NCBI GenBank assembly: GCA_022457065.1
Contig: JAJGBQ010000001.1
Coordinates: 5,704,001-5,768,000, forward strand
DNA length: 64,000 bases
Source of the DNA: Curvularia sp. ZM96
Lineage: Eukaryota; Ascomycota; Dothideomycetes; Pleosporales; Pleosporaceae
Direction: 5' to 3'
The position numbers were made by a program, and so were the translations under genes. Position 1 is the first letter of the stretch. The number at the start of each line of letters is the position of its first letter. Shown here piece by piece: positions 12,460-24,700 of the stretch. A model generated the notes under the pieces. It ran no database searches, was not told the DNA's origin, and saw nothing but the letters and a program-made list of their open reading frames with translations.

Positions 12460-13454
12460 ATGTCTCGAGCGCGCATTCTTCTCAATCGCACTCCCTTTGC
12501 GACACCATGTCGCGCCTCTCGCCAATTTATTCGCACCTCCCGCAATGCCCCAGCCCTTGAGCTTCCCCTCCAATCCCGCATCCGCTGGTCCTACCTCTGG
12601 TATGCCAGCATTCTCGCCCTAGGAATAACAACTGGCCTGGGTGCGCGCCACTTCGCTGCGCCCCTTGGACTGCCAGAGCCCGGCACGCCAGATGACGATC
12701 TAATTCTTGATTCACTCAGCCGCGACGCCGACGCGCTCGAGATTGTGCAATCGCTGCGCGCTCAATCATACAACCTCCACACCGACACTGCACTACGGTC
12801 AGGCCCAGGATTGACTTCTGAACCTGTTTGTGGAAGTCGGAAGATATCGGCGTACAAAGGATGGCTGGAGCTAGATCTGGATTTTGGGCGGGAAAAAGAA
12901 GGGAAGAAGGGTATTCTGGGGGCTATGAGTGGGGCAAGGGGACTAGGGGTCCAAAGGGCATTTTGGAACGCAGAGACGAGAGAGATGGTGGCAGTGGTAT
13001 GGATTGGAGGTGGACTGAGTGGGTGGCCGGGCGTTGCGCATGGAGGCGCTATAGCGACTATCTTTGAGGAGATTTTTGCGAGGATGGTAAGCGGTCCGGA
13101 CGGGCTTGTTGGTAAGTATATCGATGCAATCGCACCCATACCAGAACTGTCCACTAATAAGAGTATCTAGAGCCGATTCACCGCCCTGACTCGCTCTCCT
13201 TGACCTACGCAAAACCTACGCACAGTCTCGATTTCTACGTCCTCCGCGCTGCTTTCTCGAAACCGGATCTCCCGCAGACTGAGCCGCCACCTGAACCTGA
13301 GTCTGAACCTACAAAGAGCTGGTTGGCTTGGCTGTCGCCGAAGAAGGACCTTACGAAGAAGCCGCAGGCCTCTAGGGAAGAGATTATTGGGACGCTAGAA
13401 AGCATGAGGGGGGATTTATGTGTCAAGGCCAAAGGCTCATTCGGAAGTTCATGA
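12460..13454 (+). CDS. Hotdog-fold thioesterase-like protein, membrane anchored
   Basis: A 311-residue protein in two exons (12460-13111, 13171-13454). The 59-base intron has a GTAAGT donor, an actaata branch region and a TAG acceptor. The N-terminus is Arg-rich and could target mitochondria. A hydrophobic segment at about residues 42-62 is probably a single membrane span. The hotdog signature HGG is at 194-196 in the context GVAHGGAIAT, followed by the long central helix. The family belongs to the fungal thioesterase-superfamily group related to the uncharacterised UPF0644 proteins. Acyl-thioester hydrolysis is a family inference and the substrate is unknown. The C-terminal third carries a Pro/Glu-rich insert that may be a disordered loop. 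Confidence 0.8.
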
Positions 13455-14690
13455 TTGAAGGAGACGGTGAAGCAAGTGCGAGCGCAGCGTCGGTTGTTTT
13501 GGTCTGCATGATGAGATACCCACGAGCTAAAGCGACTTTTGAAATGCACTTACCTCTTACTCGACTGTGTATTGAACTTCCAAATCAGATTTTGGGTTAC
13601 ATGCGGCATCCCACTACACTTCACACGCTTGCTTCGAAGCATTCATCCATATATCTTTGTCACGCACCATCTTCAAGGTCACGGATTCATGGGGGCTGGT
13701 TATGTCGGGGAACCTTGGCACAGTGATCAGTCAAGAGGCAGTCTGAAGAAGCGTCTCCCTAGCCAAAAAAGGCGGTCCTTGCTTTGCAGACCTCTTGCAC
13801 CCAGCATGGGTCTAGCTCACATCCAACGCCCGTCTCAGCATACCACTGTACGCTGCATCTAATCTGTTCGCTTCCCACGTTCATCCCCCGAGCATCGCCA
13901 ACGAGACAAACTACTTCGATACATGGCCACTCATGATATATGATAACGATAACGGAACATGGAAATCTTCCCAAGCGCAAAACATCCATACCAGAGATCC
14001 CCAAACATTCTTTATTCGTCTAGGAGACTCAGTGGGCATATGGTTGTAGAAAACAGCCAAGCCCCTTGTGAGTTTGATCGGGACGCTCGCCGCTCTTGTG
14101 TGTTATTGAGGTCTGAAAGGAATACGAGATTGGGCAGGTGGAGAAAAAAAGGCGGTGCAGTGAGTGGAACGGAGATTGCCTTTGAGGAAGGAAAGTTGGA
14201 AGTGTGGAGTTAGTTGTATGGCAGAAATGACAGAAGTTGTCGTCTGATAAATATCTGTTGTGAGAGATTTGATCGGCTGAGTGAAGTAGCGATAAGGCGA
14301 TGGACAAAGATGGCATTTGAATTAAGTCGTCAAATTTCACTCTGTTTAGAGCTGATACTGTGTATTGTTAAGCCCACATGTTCCGTAGACCGAATGCACC
14401 CATGGGCAGAAATACATGATACCTGAGCCCCTTTTCTTCAATATGTCCGCAGTCACACGTCAGTGAGCGTTGCCATAGGGGCACATTTGTATTGGATCGA
14501 AACAGCTGGACATGGAAATGTCCACAAGACACACGGGCAATTAGTGGACAAGATGGCTGTGGCCTAGTGCCGCGTTGAAAACATACATTTCCTCGTGAAT
14601 GTCACCAGCCACATCAAGGCCTACAAAGCACTGATGCAAACATCGCAACAAGTACTCGTACAACATAATCCAGACGATAGCACTCTACAC
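13455..14690. other. Intergenic region between convergent genes
   Basis: Lies between the 3' end of the hotdog gene and the 3' end of the DUF2470 gene, which converge on it. Several short open frames are present on both strands, none with domain features or plausible splice partners. Confidence 0.4.
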
Positions 14691-15427
14691 TCAATGCTTC
14701 TTTGCTTCCTTCTCCCTTCTTTTCTCCTCAATCAACGCATCCAGCCGCCAGAAAGAAGTAAACCCCTCTACAAAGCAAGTGCCCACCCACTTCCACCAAA
14801 CCACGTCCAAAAATGTACACCCATGCTTCGCCAGCTTCTTCACCATAATGACACACTCAACGGAATGAATCGGTACCATCATCATGAAGATAAGCAATCC
14901 ATACTTGGCCGCAAAGTTCGCCAGCCAGGGCACCATAAAAAGCACGTGATCATATAGGAGAGAGCCCGGTTGCCAATTCGCTGGTCTGGGCAGCAAGATA
15001 AACGCCAGCAGGGCCTGGGTGAAATTCCACAAGTGAGCAGGGCGCGCAGACGCAGGTACGAACTTGGTGATGGTAATGTCGCTGCGGCCCAGTGTCTGCA
15101 GTGCGTCGTTGTCCATTTTGACGAGGCGCTCGCGAGCCTCTCGCAGCGTCTTCATGGGTGGATCCAGTCCAATGACGGCTTGTTGACCGCCGCAGCTAAA
15201 CACCATTTTATCGAGATCAATGTCGACCATTTGTGCGTCGCGGCTTTGGAACATGGACCTCGCGGCGTAGGCCTCGACGTATCGGCGGATCTGCGGTCGG
15301 ATATCAGAAACGTCACTGGGACTTGAGTATGTACAGTACTCTCACGTACAGAGTCATGGTGGTCTGCGTTCATGTGCTTGATGATCCGCTGCTTGGTAGC
15401 TTCATCGGTGGCTTCCTTGGTCGCCAT
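14691..15427 (-). CDS. DUF2470 domain membrane protein
   Basis: A 225-residue protein on the minus strand in two exons (15350-15427, then 14691-15290), with a 59-base intron that opens GTACGT and ends CAG. Splicing joins HHDS to IRRYVEAY, restoring the DUF2470 pattern of a HMNADHHDS motif followed by a helix. DUF2470 also forms the C-terminal part of HugZ-type heme-oxygenase-like proteins, but the catalytic split-barrel domain is absent here. The second half is hydrophobic, with two to three probable membrane spans between about residues 120 and 200, and the tail is Lys/Arg/Glu-rich. The function of the fungal membrane-bound version is not established. It overlaps no neighbour and converges with the hotdog gene. 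Confidence 0.85.
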
Positions 15428-16282
15428 TGTGACGCTGGAGCTAGTATTGGCAGGACTATGGGCTTGAGAATTGCCAATTGAGCACTCTCGTGGTGTTGAG
15501 CAGAGTACCAGGACTGCGGTGTACCGGCGCTCATCGGCCCGGCCATAGCGGATTGAGTGTGCCGCGCCCCACGGGCCGACATTCTCACTAACACAACGCT
15601 CTCCGCGCCTAGCAAACACTATTTGTCTGTCTGCTCTGAATGTTACATGCTCTCGTGTGCACACTGTTCAAACGAGAAGACGCTGCATGACCGTGCAACC
15701 TTGGCGCGTGTATGTACGAGACGGACGGAATGGTAAACGCCGCCTCCTGTCAGTCGATGGCGAGGATTGCCGATCGATCGCATTAGACTGACGCGTTGCT
15801 TGATCTCATAGACATTGGGTCCCAGAATGTGCAAGACAGGGCGGCGGAAGTTGGAACGCGCATTGGACTGGCCACGCTGGCCGGATCATTCTAGGCCCAG
15901 GATCAGGACGGCAAAAAGCCCTTTCAGCTGTTCCAACCAGGCAGGGATAGCGTCCGGTTTTTGTCTGGGTTACAAGTCGCCTAGGCTGTGATGGTGGGGT
16001 GACCGTAGACAGCGCCACATAGTGCGTCAGAGTGCATAGGAGGTGGGTCGGATGCAGCAAGGGTAGCAAGTACCTGGGGGCTTCAAACCGGTTCCGGTTG
16101 CTATGCTGGCTTTCTCTTATTAACGAATTGCTTCCGTGGTCCTGGATTTCTGACTGACTTTTTTTTCCAAGAGACTACTCAGCGCGTGACTTTTGATTGA
16201 TTTCCGCGCGCATACAACACCGACAGTTTGAACCAGGCCACTACATTTTCCTCTGAGACGCATACCAGCATACACACACACC
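15428..16282. other. Divergent promoter region
   Basis: An 855-base stretch separates the divergent DUF2470 gene and the tandem-paralogue gene that starts at 16,283. A C/A-rich plus-strand leader precedes the second gene. No additional gene was seen. Confidence 0.45.
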
Positions 16283-17044
16283 ATGGCGGACACTGTCGAG
16301 GAGAGCAAGCAATCCATCTCCGGGGAGGGACAGGCTGATGCCAACGCTTCGCTAGGAGCAAAGGGCAATGCGGAATCATCGAGTAAGAAAACTGAAAGGA
16401 AGACGCCGAAGAAGCTGGGCGGAAAGAAGCCTCAACAGCAGCCCACTCCTGACGCCACTCCTGCCCCTGATAGCGATGGCGAAGGGAACGCTGAGCAAGA
16501 GGACGCAGAATCAAAGAAGCAAACCAACAACGACGCCGACAATGACTCCGACGAACCCCAGCAAGAAAAGTCAAAGTCGCAATCCAGGCGCCGCCAGTCT
16601 CGCGGCCGCGGCCGACGAGGCGCAGACTCTGGCGCCGAGTCTGATGCCCGATCAGACGTCTCGCAATCCGGAGGCCGTCGCAACCGCCAGCGCCAGAAGA
16701 AGGGCGGAAAAGGAGGCCCACTCGACGACATTACCGAGAACGTTCCTGGCGGAGAGCTTGTCGGCGGAGCTGGCGACATGGTCCAGGACACTGCTGGTAA
16801 GGCCGTTGGCTCCGTCGGCGACACAGCCGGCAAGGCTCTTGGAGGCCTGACTGGCGGCGGCTCAAAGGATGACGATGGCGGAAAGGATGGCGGCGAGCAA
16901 TTGAGACTGCGACTGGAGCTCAACCTTGACATTGAGATCCAGCTCAAGGCTAAGATTCATGGTGATCTTACGCTTGGATTGCTGTAAGTGCAATCATATC
17001 GAACCTCGTTGACTCTGACACTGACTTTTCTTAACAGTAACTAA
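16283..17044 (+). CDS. Disordered basic/acidic protein with conserved C-terminal motif (paralogue 1)
   Basis: The protein starts MADTVEESKQ with a good start context (caccATGG). It is highly charged and disordered over residues 1-150 with Arg-Gly-rich patches, followed by a Gly/Ala/Asp repeat zone (DTAGKA twice) resembling LEA-like sequences. It ends in LRLELNLDIEIQLKAK and GDLTLGLL. Unspliced, a TAA stop falls at 16985-16987, giving 234 residues. That TAA overlaps a perfect donor GTAAGT at 16984, and a 54-base intron with a ctgac branch and CAG acceptor (16984-17037) would change the end to LLN and a stop at 17044; I prefer this form. The C-terminal motif is shared with the next gene downstream. 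The function is unknown; a stress-protective role is only a guess from composition. Confidence 0.75.
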
Positions 17045-17400
17045 ATTTGTCACGACGACTAATGCACGGCATGTATCGACTGTTGTTAATTGGACATTTG
17101 GAAGGCGTTTGACCGGGAGTTTCGCATACAGTGACCCCTTGTACCTATTCTCGATGTATACGAGTATCATATACAACGAATTGCATATTGAATAATTTTT
17201 CCTTTTCATGCTTGCTTGTTGCTGGGAACAACTCTGGCAGTAGTACGTCCTATTGTTGCTTTTGTGATTAAGGCCTATTCAGAGCCGTTGCATTTACTTC
17301 TTCTGGATCTCGTATAATCCCAATCTGGCCGTAGCCGTAATGCTGTACTGGTACTCGGCAAAAGGAATACAGCGCATCCAAGACGGGATGAGCTGCATAA

Positions 17401-17408
17401 TGACGTCA
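17401..17408. promoter_or_regulatory. CRE/ATF site TGACGTCA
   Basis: A perfect 8-bp palindrome recognised by ATF/CREB-type bZIP factors (AtfA/Atf1 in fungi), about 800 bases upstream of the gene starting at 18,210. Occupancy is not shown. Confidence 0.45.
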
Positions 17409-17752
17409 TATGTCATAAACGGTATGAAAAACAGAAATCAAAAAAGGACGCGTGGAGATGCAGAACAGACCCCAGTTGGATTGCATCATCTAGACCTGGA
17501 ATGCATGGCAATCCTACAAAGGAAGCATCCGAAGTTCTGGGCCCAGTGAAGGGTATCCGTCAAACGTCGGCAGGGCTCTGGTGTGCGTCGTCGTCAGCTG
17601 TGTAGGGAATAGACTAAGAAGCAAAGATTTGCAGAGGCGACACACGTAAACCGTACCATGGGACACAATGTTTGGCGTGCGGCGGTCATGATGCAGGGCG
17701 ATGACAGGAGCTGAGGCTGGTGTGGAGACCTGCACTTGGCCTGATCCGACGT

Positions 17753-17760
17753 TGACGTCA
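17753..17760. promoter_or_regulatory. CRE/ATF site TGACGTCA
   Basis: A second perfect TGACGTCA, about 450 bases upstream of the same gene. Two perfect copies in one promoter make bZIP stress control more likely than a single copy would. Confidence 0.5.
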
Positions 17761-18209
17761 GATAGTGTGAGCTGAGGCGACGGAAACGGACACACGGACT
17801 AGGGTGCAAGCTTGGTTACGGCGTCGTGTAGGCGGTGGCCATAGGCTGCTGGCACATCCCGGAGTGGCTGCTTGTAATAATCTTGTTTTTGGGAAGCGGA
17901 TGTAGCTGTTTGCTGCAGCGTCCGGCCGTGGCTGGGGCCATGCGTTGGTGTGGATGCATGCATGGGTGGGGCGGGTATTGTCTCTCCACTTGTTACCTTG
18001 GACCATAGAGGTGCGAGGCCTTGATTCTCGACTTGCAAGCTGTGCTGTAGCTCTTTTGCCCCCCGTTCCTTGAATCATCTGACATAGCTATCCCTTTGCT
18101 CTTTTGTGTTTTTCCTCCATTCTTCGACTGCAACACCTACACCTAACCCTCTCTCCTCCACCCCCCTCTTTCTCACATCCCTTGCATGATTGCAAGGATA
18201 CCCGACGAC

Positions 18210-18716
18210 ATGGCGGACAAGAATCAAAATGAAAAGGATGACTACGAGAACCAGCCGCACGAGCGGTCGACCATGGCCCAGCAGAAAGCCATCAACAAGC
18301 AAAAACAAGAGCGACGCGAGTCCGGCCAGCAATCCGCACGCTCACGCTCGTCATCGCGCCGTGCGCGCCGCGCCCGGCTCGAGGAAGACAAGAAGAACGG
18401 AAAGTACATGTTCACGACACCGCTAGAGGTGCTCGAGGAAGCCGATGCCAACGGTGACCTCCAGAAGATGGGCATGTTTGAGCGTATTGGTCCCGACAGC
18501 ACATCCATGGACGGTCCCGTCACATATGCGCGTGCTATGCGAGGCGAAATCCCTATGCGCGGCACCAACCCCAACGAGCCCTTCCGCATGGAGCCGGAAA
18601 AGGGTGGCAGCGAGTTGAGAGATCAGGATGGACTGAAGTTGACGCTCGAGGCCAACCTGGAGATTGAGATTGAGCTCAAAGCGAGTATTCGCGGTGACTT
18701 GACCTTGAGTTTGTAG
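18210..18716 (+). CDS. Disordered protein with conserved C-terminal motif (paralogue 2)
   Basis: A 168-residue hydrophilic protein from the MADKNQNEKD start at 18,210; an upstream in-frame ATG at 18,186 is possible but in poorer context. There is a Ser/Arg-rich basic patch at about 40-60, then a more ordered middle (MFTTPLEVLEEAD, MGMFERIGPDS). The C-terminus, LKLTLEANLEIEIELKAS and GDLTLSL, closely matches the end of the gene at 16,283, so the two are tandem relatives sharing only this module. As in that gene, the stop (TAG, 18714-18716) overlaps a perfect GTAAGT donor. An acceptor near 18,911 (gtcaacag, with ctaat upstream) would give a slightly different ending. The function is unknown. 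Confidence 0.75.
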   Translation: MADKNQNEKDDYENQPHERSTMAQQKAINKQKQERRESGQQSARSRSSSRRARRARLEEDKKNGKYMFTTPLEVLEEADANGDLQKMGMFERIGPDSTSMDGPVTYARAMRGEIPMRGTNPNEPFRMEPEKGGSELRDQDGLKLTLEANLEIEIELKASIRGDLTLSL

Positions 18717-21700
18717 TAAGTTTCTTCTCTTTTTCTTCCTTTTTTTTGTCTCTTCTCCCTGCTACGACCTTATACCCCACCTTTTCGCTTACATGAGAGC
18801 CTTGTACATCGCAATGTACACGACTGCCTGCGAGCAAAAGCCACAGAAGCGTCTCATTACGACCCACCAAAGCATTTGGCGAAGAAAATGCTAATTGGCC
18901 TTGTCAACAGCCAATAACACACACTTGCCCATTTTTGTACTTTTCTTCCTGTATCCTTGCGAATCATTCAAGAGACATGTTCTACTTTACTGTCTGCGTG
19001 CTGTATGAGCTTCTTGACACCAGCGAGGTGGTTACTCCTCTGTCCCTCCTCTTTCCCCCTTGTTTTTCATCTTTCAAGACGCCAGCGTTTCTGGCCTGTA
19101 ATAGTAACTGAACTTAACAGTGAATAGTGCTTGAATTCGATACATCGGCATTCATTTGGGAGTTTTTCTTCTTCGTCCACGAACCTTTACAACGACTTGA
19201 GGAGAAGACAAAGATGCGGAATGCGGAAACCAATCATCTGAGCGTTTAGGAGTTTAACAAGGGCTATTATTTGGGGTTAGCATTAAGGCAAGATCAAAGA
19301 ATTTGATTTAATGATGATATAATTGTTGCTGCTGCTGCTGTTGTTGTTCTTCACTATGCCAGGACTTGCGTCCGTTTACGGAGTAGTATCGAGGATGCAC
19401 GTGATGATGCTTACAGTCTTCCCATATCGATAAAGTGTGAAGAACGCACGGTTTGAAGAGAGAGTGGTACGCATACTGCGAACACGTCATAGCGTTGAAG
19501 TTCAACTTGGAGTCCCTCATGACCACCAAGTCGACGCAAGTAACAGACTCGAGGAGGATGCATCCAGCAAAATTGCAAGTTGCCCGAGTTTGAGAACGAT
19601 GCAAACCTCACTAGTCATCTCCGAATTTTGTCATAGAGTTTCCTAAAAAGTGAGTTGGGTTGCAGATTGGCATTTGCAGTTTGTCACGAGAGACAGATGA
19701 ACTTCTTCTCGTCCGTGCCACGTTCTTGGAGCCCAAGCACGGAACATGCCGACGTGAGACGAGTGTAGAAAGATGAAAAGGGAAACAAAGAAAAGCCGTG
19801 TGTCCGAAAAGGGCTAAGGCATACGAAGGTGAGGGTTAGGGTTTTGTTGTGAAGGCAGCAATGTGCGCGTTAGATGCGCACGTACTCCGTATACGGATAT
19901 TGGATCCATGTTGTTCAACGAGCAGGAGGTGCCAACACTCCCTTCTTTGAGGACAGTGAAGGTAGAGAGAACGAGAAAATATGAGAAAGGTCAAGTACAT
20001 ATGCATTCGGTTGTTCCTTACCAAGTTACTGCGCAGCCCCAAGGGTACATAGCAGATAGCATGCAGCTGCATTGGATACTGTTCTTGAGGCTTGGCTGCC
20101 AATCTCATGTCAGGGTCAGCTCCTCGAACCAGAGTTCTCTCTTCCGAGGTGGGATGGTATCAGCAACTGCTTGGCACCATCCTGGCCAATTTAAGCTTGG
20201 ACTTTGGAGCAGCGTGGGGGGGTTGGGGGGTTGTGGAAGGTGTGGCGTTGGTGGTGAAGTCACGAATACGTCCTGGGTAAGGGGTAGAGTAGACGATGAA
20301 CAGGTTGGTTGTGTGATTGTGTGATTGTATGCATGTAAGGCATGACACGGTTCGGGGAGAGCAGATAGGTTCCGAAGTGACAGTGCAGACGGGGGGCAGC
20401 GCGGAAGACTGAGTCTCGGTGCAGCTTCGGTGGTGTCAAGGGGACGAGCAACGCTTACAGTGAACATACGAGGTTGCGATCTGTACCAAAACGGGTACGG
20501 AGGACATGGGGCCGAGTCAGCTTTGCCCAGCCGGATGCGAGTGCTTGCTTGACCCAACGCGATAACCATGGAGAGGCGAGACGGAAGTTGTGAAGGTACT
20601 CGGTAGGCCTGAAGCAGATGTGCCAGTATGTACAGAGGCACATAGGCCTAATGCGTGTAGCGTCTGGCTGGAAGCGGGCATTGGGGGGGTGGAGGAACGC
20701 CGATCGTTCGGAAATATATGTGCAGATCAGTGCAGCGGATGGGATGAGTCGATGCGATACGGACGGTACACAGCCAAAGGTACTCAAGGCGGCAGCAGGG
20801 CTGTTTGTTCCGAGGGCCGCACAGAAATGCCCCGGACGGATGGGCTGGTGGTGGATGTGTAGGGCACGCTCCCCTATTCGCTCCGATGCTTATCGAGCAT
20901 CAGCTTGCAGGCGAATCGATACTTGTCATGCACCCCGCCTGCGGGAACTGGGCGGCTCGACTCGACTCGACGGGGCTGACTCGGGTGACAAAGGTTGAGA
21001 TGTTCACAGGTGGTGGAAGCTTGTTATCGAAGACTAGAGGTTGGAGGTGTTGGAGTAGTCAGGGCACGCCGGCCAATCGGAACCGGCAACGGGGGGCGCT
21101 CGGAACCGGTGATTGGCGGGGATGCGGCGCCGGAGCCGACGCGCTGAGAGATGGACGGGCAGCGATTCGAGGGCGTGAGGCAGGCATGCGGGCCGCAGGG
21201 GCCGACAACGACACAGACGGGCGCGCGCCGTGGGAATGTGAGGATGCGTGGATGTAGCAGTAATAAGTGTGTATGTGTGTGCAGCGCGCAGTGCAGACGT
21301 GGGAGGCCTAATGTGGAGAGGCGCGGAAGCTAAGCACTCTGGGTACGCGCATCTGTGGATGGGATGGGCTGAGCGAGACCCTGCCTGCGCTGCACTGCAC
21401 TGCACAGCACTGACTGCGACTTTCTCTCCCCGCTGAATCCACATCCACACACCCATCGCCCACCCACACACGCACCCCCACGGGCGCTCTCCACCACGCG
21501 CGCGCGCCTCAGCATCCACAAGTACATACCACACGTACATACACCCTCTGCCAGGCGCTCTCGCTCTCGCCCTCCTGCTGCTCCCCCGTCCTCTGCCCGG
21601 CACATTCGCGCCTCCAATGTCCCAACTGCGCCTGGGGCTTGTCGTCACGCCCGCAATCACGTCGTACAGGCCACTGTCTGCACCCCCCGCCCACGTCGAC

Positions 21701-21736
21701 TGAGCCTCTTCCATCGGGTGGTAGACCCAGCACACA
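18717..21736. other. 3-kb intergenic region
   Basis: No convincing gene. Frames on both strands between 20,100 and 21,700 overlap each other and are low in complexity. From 21,400 to 21,736 the plus strand is C-rich, consistent with a long leader for the Ras exchange-factor gene. A CTG/TTG microsatellite lies at 19,323. Confidence 0.45.
19323..19348. repeat. (TTG)2(CTG)4(TTG)3 microsatellite
   Basis: A trinucleotide run seen directly in noncoding DNA. Confidence 0.65.
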
Positions 21737-24700
21737 ATGCCTGCCACGGGAGGAGGAAGGGCAGTCCATGCCCCGCCCTCCAAAATGCATCCATCGCGCC
21801 GAGAGAGCAGTGCTGTCGCCGCTGCTACCCAGCGCCCGGGCATCAAGACTCGCGCCTATTCAGCCCCTAACGTGCCCAAGTGCGACAGCGACACCAGCAA
21901 CGGCTCCAACCGCACAGACGACGACTACGAGGGCGAGGAGATCGCCGACGATGCCTTTTTCCAGCGATATCACTTCCCCCAGCCCGTCCCCATCGCCCAG
22001 GAAGAAGAGGCCGGCAGCAGCGCCGAATCCTCTTCAGATACCGAAGGCCCACTGTCTCCCACCTATGTCAAGGACCACGGCCAGGCCGGTGATTCCGTCT
22101 CCGAGCCATCTACAGGGGTGAGTCTTGATGCTATCCCCGTCCCATTGTTGTTTCCACGGCGCAAGCGCACCAAGAGGAGGACCAAGACGATGACCATGGC
22201 CACGACGCAAAGGTTAGCGAGGAGCAGGGTAGAGCAAGTGAGAAAAGAAGAGGGAAGAGTGGACTAAGCACAAGGGGGTTGGGAAGGCCAAGATGAGATA
22301 AGAACACAGAGTCTCACAGTTCAAGATGCTGACTTTTTGTTCGTCCAGTCTGCAAATAGTGATCCGGCATCGACCAGCATGCCAGATCTGAATATCGCCG
22401 TTGTTGGAGTGCGGGGCTCGGGCAAATCGACCTTTTCACGACGCGCCCTCGGGCTGCCCGACTCCGCCACGTTGGGCAATTGCTCGCGCACAATGGCAAT
22501 CGACGGCACCCGGTATCTGGTCCGCTTGGTCGAAATGGCCTGCACCGATGTGCACGTGGGAGAACGCGGTGCCATCAAATGGCCAGAATCCGTAGGCAAC
22601 TCTGCAACCCCTCGTATACATGCTGCCGTTTTCCTCTACGACGTGACAAACCAGGAAAGCCTGGCTAATCTTCCTGATATGCTCAGTTAGTGCCCGTTTA
22701 TCCGGCCCACGAGGCGCCTCCACCGACGCGCCCTTGCTGACCATGTTCGCAGACACGTTCAACAAGGCCCAACTGCCGTTTGTTTTGGTGGCCTGCAAGT
22801 GCGATCAACACCCCGCTCATCGCCAGGTCGATCCGTTGGATGTGGAGCGCAAAGCAAAGTCACTCATTGGAGACGTAACCGTGTTTCAGACCTCCGAATC
22901 GTCGCCGGAGGCGCACCGAACATGCCTGTCGGTCATCACCCGCGCAGCTATTGCGGCTAAGCGACGTGAGTAATTCATTTCCTTTTTTTCCCTCTCCTTG
23001 ACAAGCCCCTCCCCCCAAACAGTGACGTGTCGAGCGTGTTGCCCCCCATGGCCAGGACTCGTGTACCTGCGCACAAGGATGCAAGTCATTAACGTGCTCC
23101 AGCACCCTCCCAAGCCTCCACTGCTCGGCGTCGGGCCAATTCTTCCGCAGTCCAGTCCAAGACCCAAAAGGACCTTTGGGGCCGCAAACACGAGCGGGCT
23201 AGCTCGGAAATCTCCCTCAGGTTTCAACGCAGGCCTAGTGAAGCCAAGGGCCACCGTTATAAGCCCAGCGACGTCAACAAAACCTTCTTCAACGCCGACG
23301 AGTCGCCCGGCTACGACTCGCAGGATTCCGATGATCAAGATTCGGATGCCGGGCAAAGCATCATGTCAGTGAAGCCTTCCGATGAAAATGGATACACCTT
23401 CGAGCAGCTCGTTGACCGCCTGCTGGCCCAACCAATGTCCAAGAATGACACCAAGTTCGTCTCCGTCTTCCTGGCCTTATACCGGAGGTTCGCTACACCG
23501 GGTCAGCTGCTCGAGGCCATTATCAAGCGCTTCGAGGCCTTGAACAAGGACAAGGACCCGCTCATGCTCCGCATCATTGCTCAACTCCGCTACCTTTCCA
23601 TCCTGCACCAGTGGGTCGCCTACTATCCTGGTGATTTCGCCTACCCGACGACCCGCCGCTTGATCCGAAGGTTCGCATCTTCGCTGGCCTCGAACCGTGA
23701 GTTTTCGGTCGCTGCAACCGAAATTCTCCGCGATCTCGAGATGGTTACCGAGGACGATGACACCGACTGGGCCTGCAGCGACCGCCAACGGGCGCAGAAC
23801 GAAAACATACCCGCCTTTCACAACAACGTACTCGATGAGGATTCAGACGAAGACGAGTTTTCGAGGGCGTTGGGCCACATGTCCATGGACGATTCTTCAC
23901 GAAACTCAATTGCCCAGAGCAGTATGACTGGCGGGGCGCCATCTACGAGCGAGTCCATGGGCTCATCCCAGACGCTGCTCACCCAGGTCGAGAAGAACGA
24001 ACGGCTTGCCCGACAGCTTGAGCCTAACCCTATCAAGCCTCTATCCAAAATTCAGTGGCATCAGTTCATGAATGAACCCGAAGAAGCCATTGCCAGGGAA
24101 CTGACCCGCATCGACTGGATCATGTTCTCCTCGGTCCGACCGCGAGATCTTGTCCGCCACGTCAGCCTCAACCCAGACGAAAAGAAAAGATGCAAAAACC
24201 TGGATAATGTTACCCGCATGACGGAACATTTCAATTACATTGCACTGCTTGTCACCAATTACATCCTTCTTCGGGACAAGCCCAAGCACAGGGCCCTCAT
24301 GATGGAGAAGTGGATGAAGATTGCGCGGCAGCTCCGCAAGTTGAATAACTACAACATGCTGGGTGCCGTCATGGCGGGTATCAAGGGCACAGCCATTATC
24401 CGCCTGCATGCGACCAAGGACTTGGTCCCGCAAGCTACGACTCAAGACTTTTGGAAGTTGGATATTCTGATGAGCCATACAAAATCGCACGCCGCATACC
24501 GGTTGGCCTGGGAAAACAGCTCAGGACAACGCATCCCATATATACCACTACTTCGCCGCGATCTCGTTTCCGCTTCAGAAGGCAACTCCACCTTTATCAG
24601 CGACAGCAAAAAGACAGACTCGACCTTGGCACCGCATCCAGGTGTCAGCGTCTTCGAGGCTGCTGCAGGAAAGCGCGACAGCCGAGAACCATTACCGGGA

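Larger units (their letters stand above)
17045..18209. other. Intergenic region with two CRE-like sites
   Basis: This is the region between the tandem paralogues. Short open frames on both strands have no features. It contains two perfect TGACGTCA palindromes (listed separately), and its last 100 bases are CT-rich, as expected for the leader of the next gene. Confidence 0.45.

Noticed and set aside
19829..19845. GGGTTAGGG, resembling fungal telomere repeat TTAGGG
   Set aside because: Only about one and a half units occur inside the window; too short to mean a telomere or an interstitial array.
20105..21846. Large overlapping frames upstream of the RasGEF gene
   Set aside because: Both strands are open with low-complexity Pro/Arg/Ala content and there are no domains; it is probably leader and promoter DNA.
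22998..23372. 124-codon ORF between RasGEF exons
   Set aside because: It is in the wrong frame; an acceptor at 23,102 places the true coding in another frame, which yields an acidic linker and joins the CDC25 exon.
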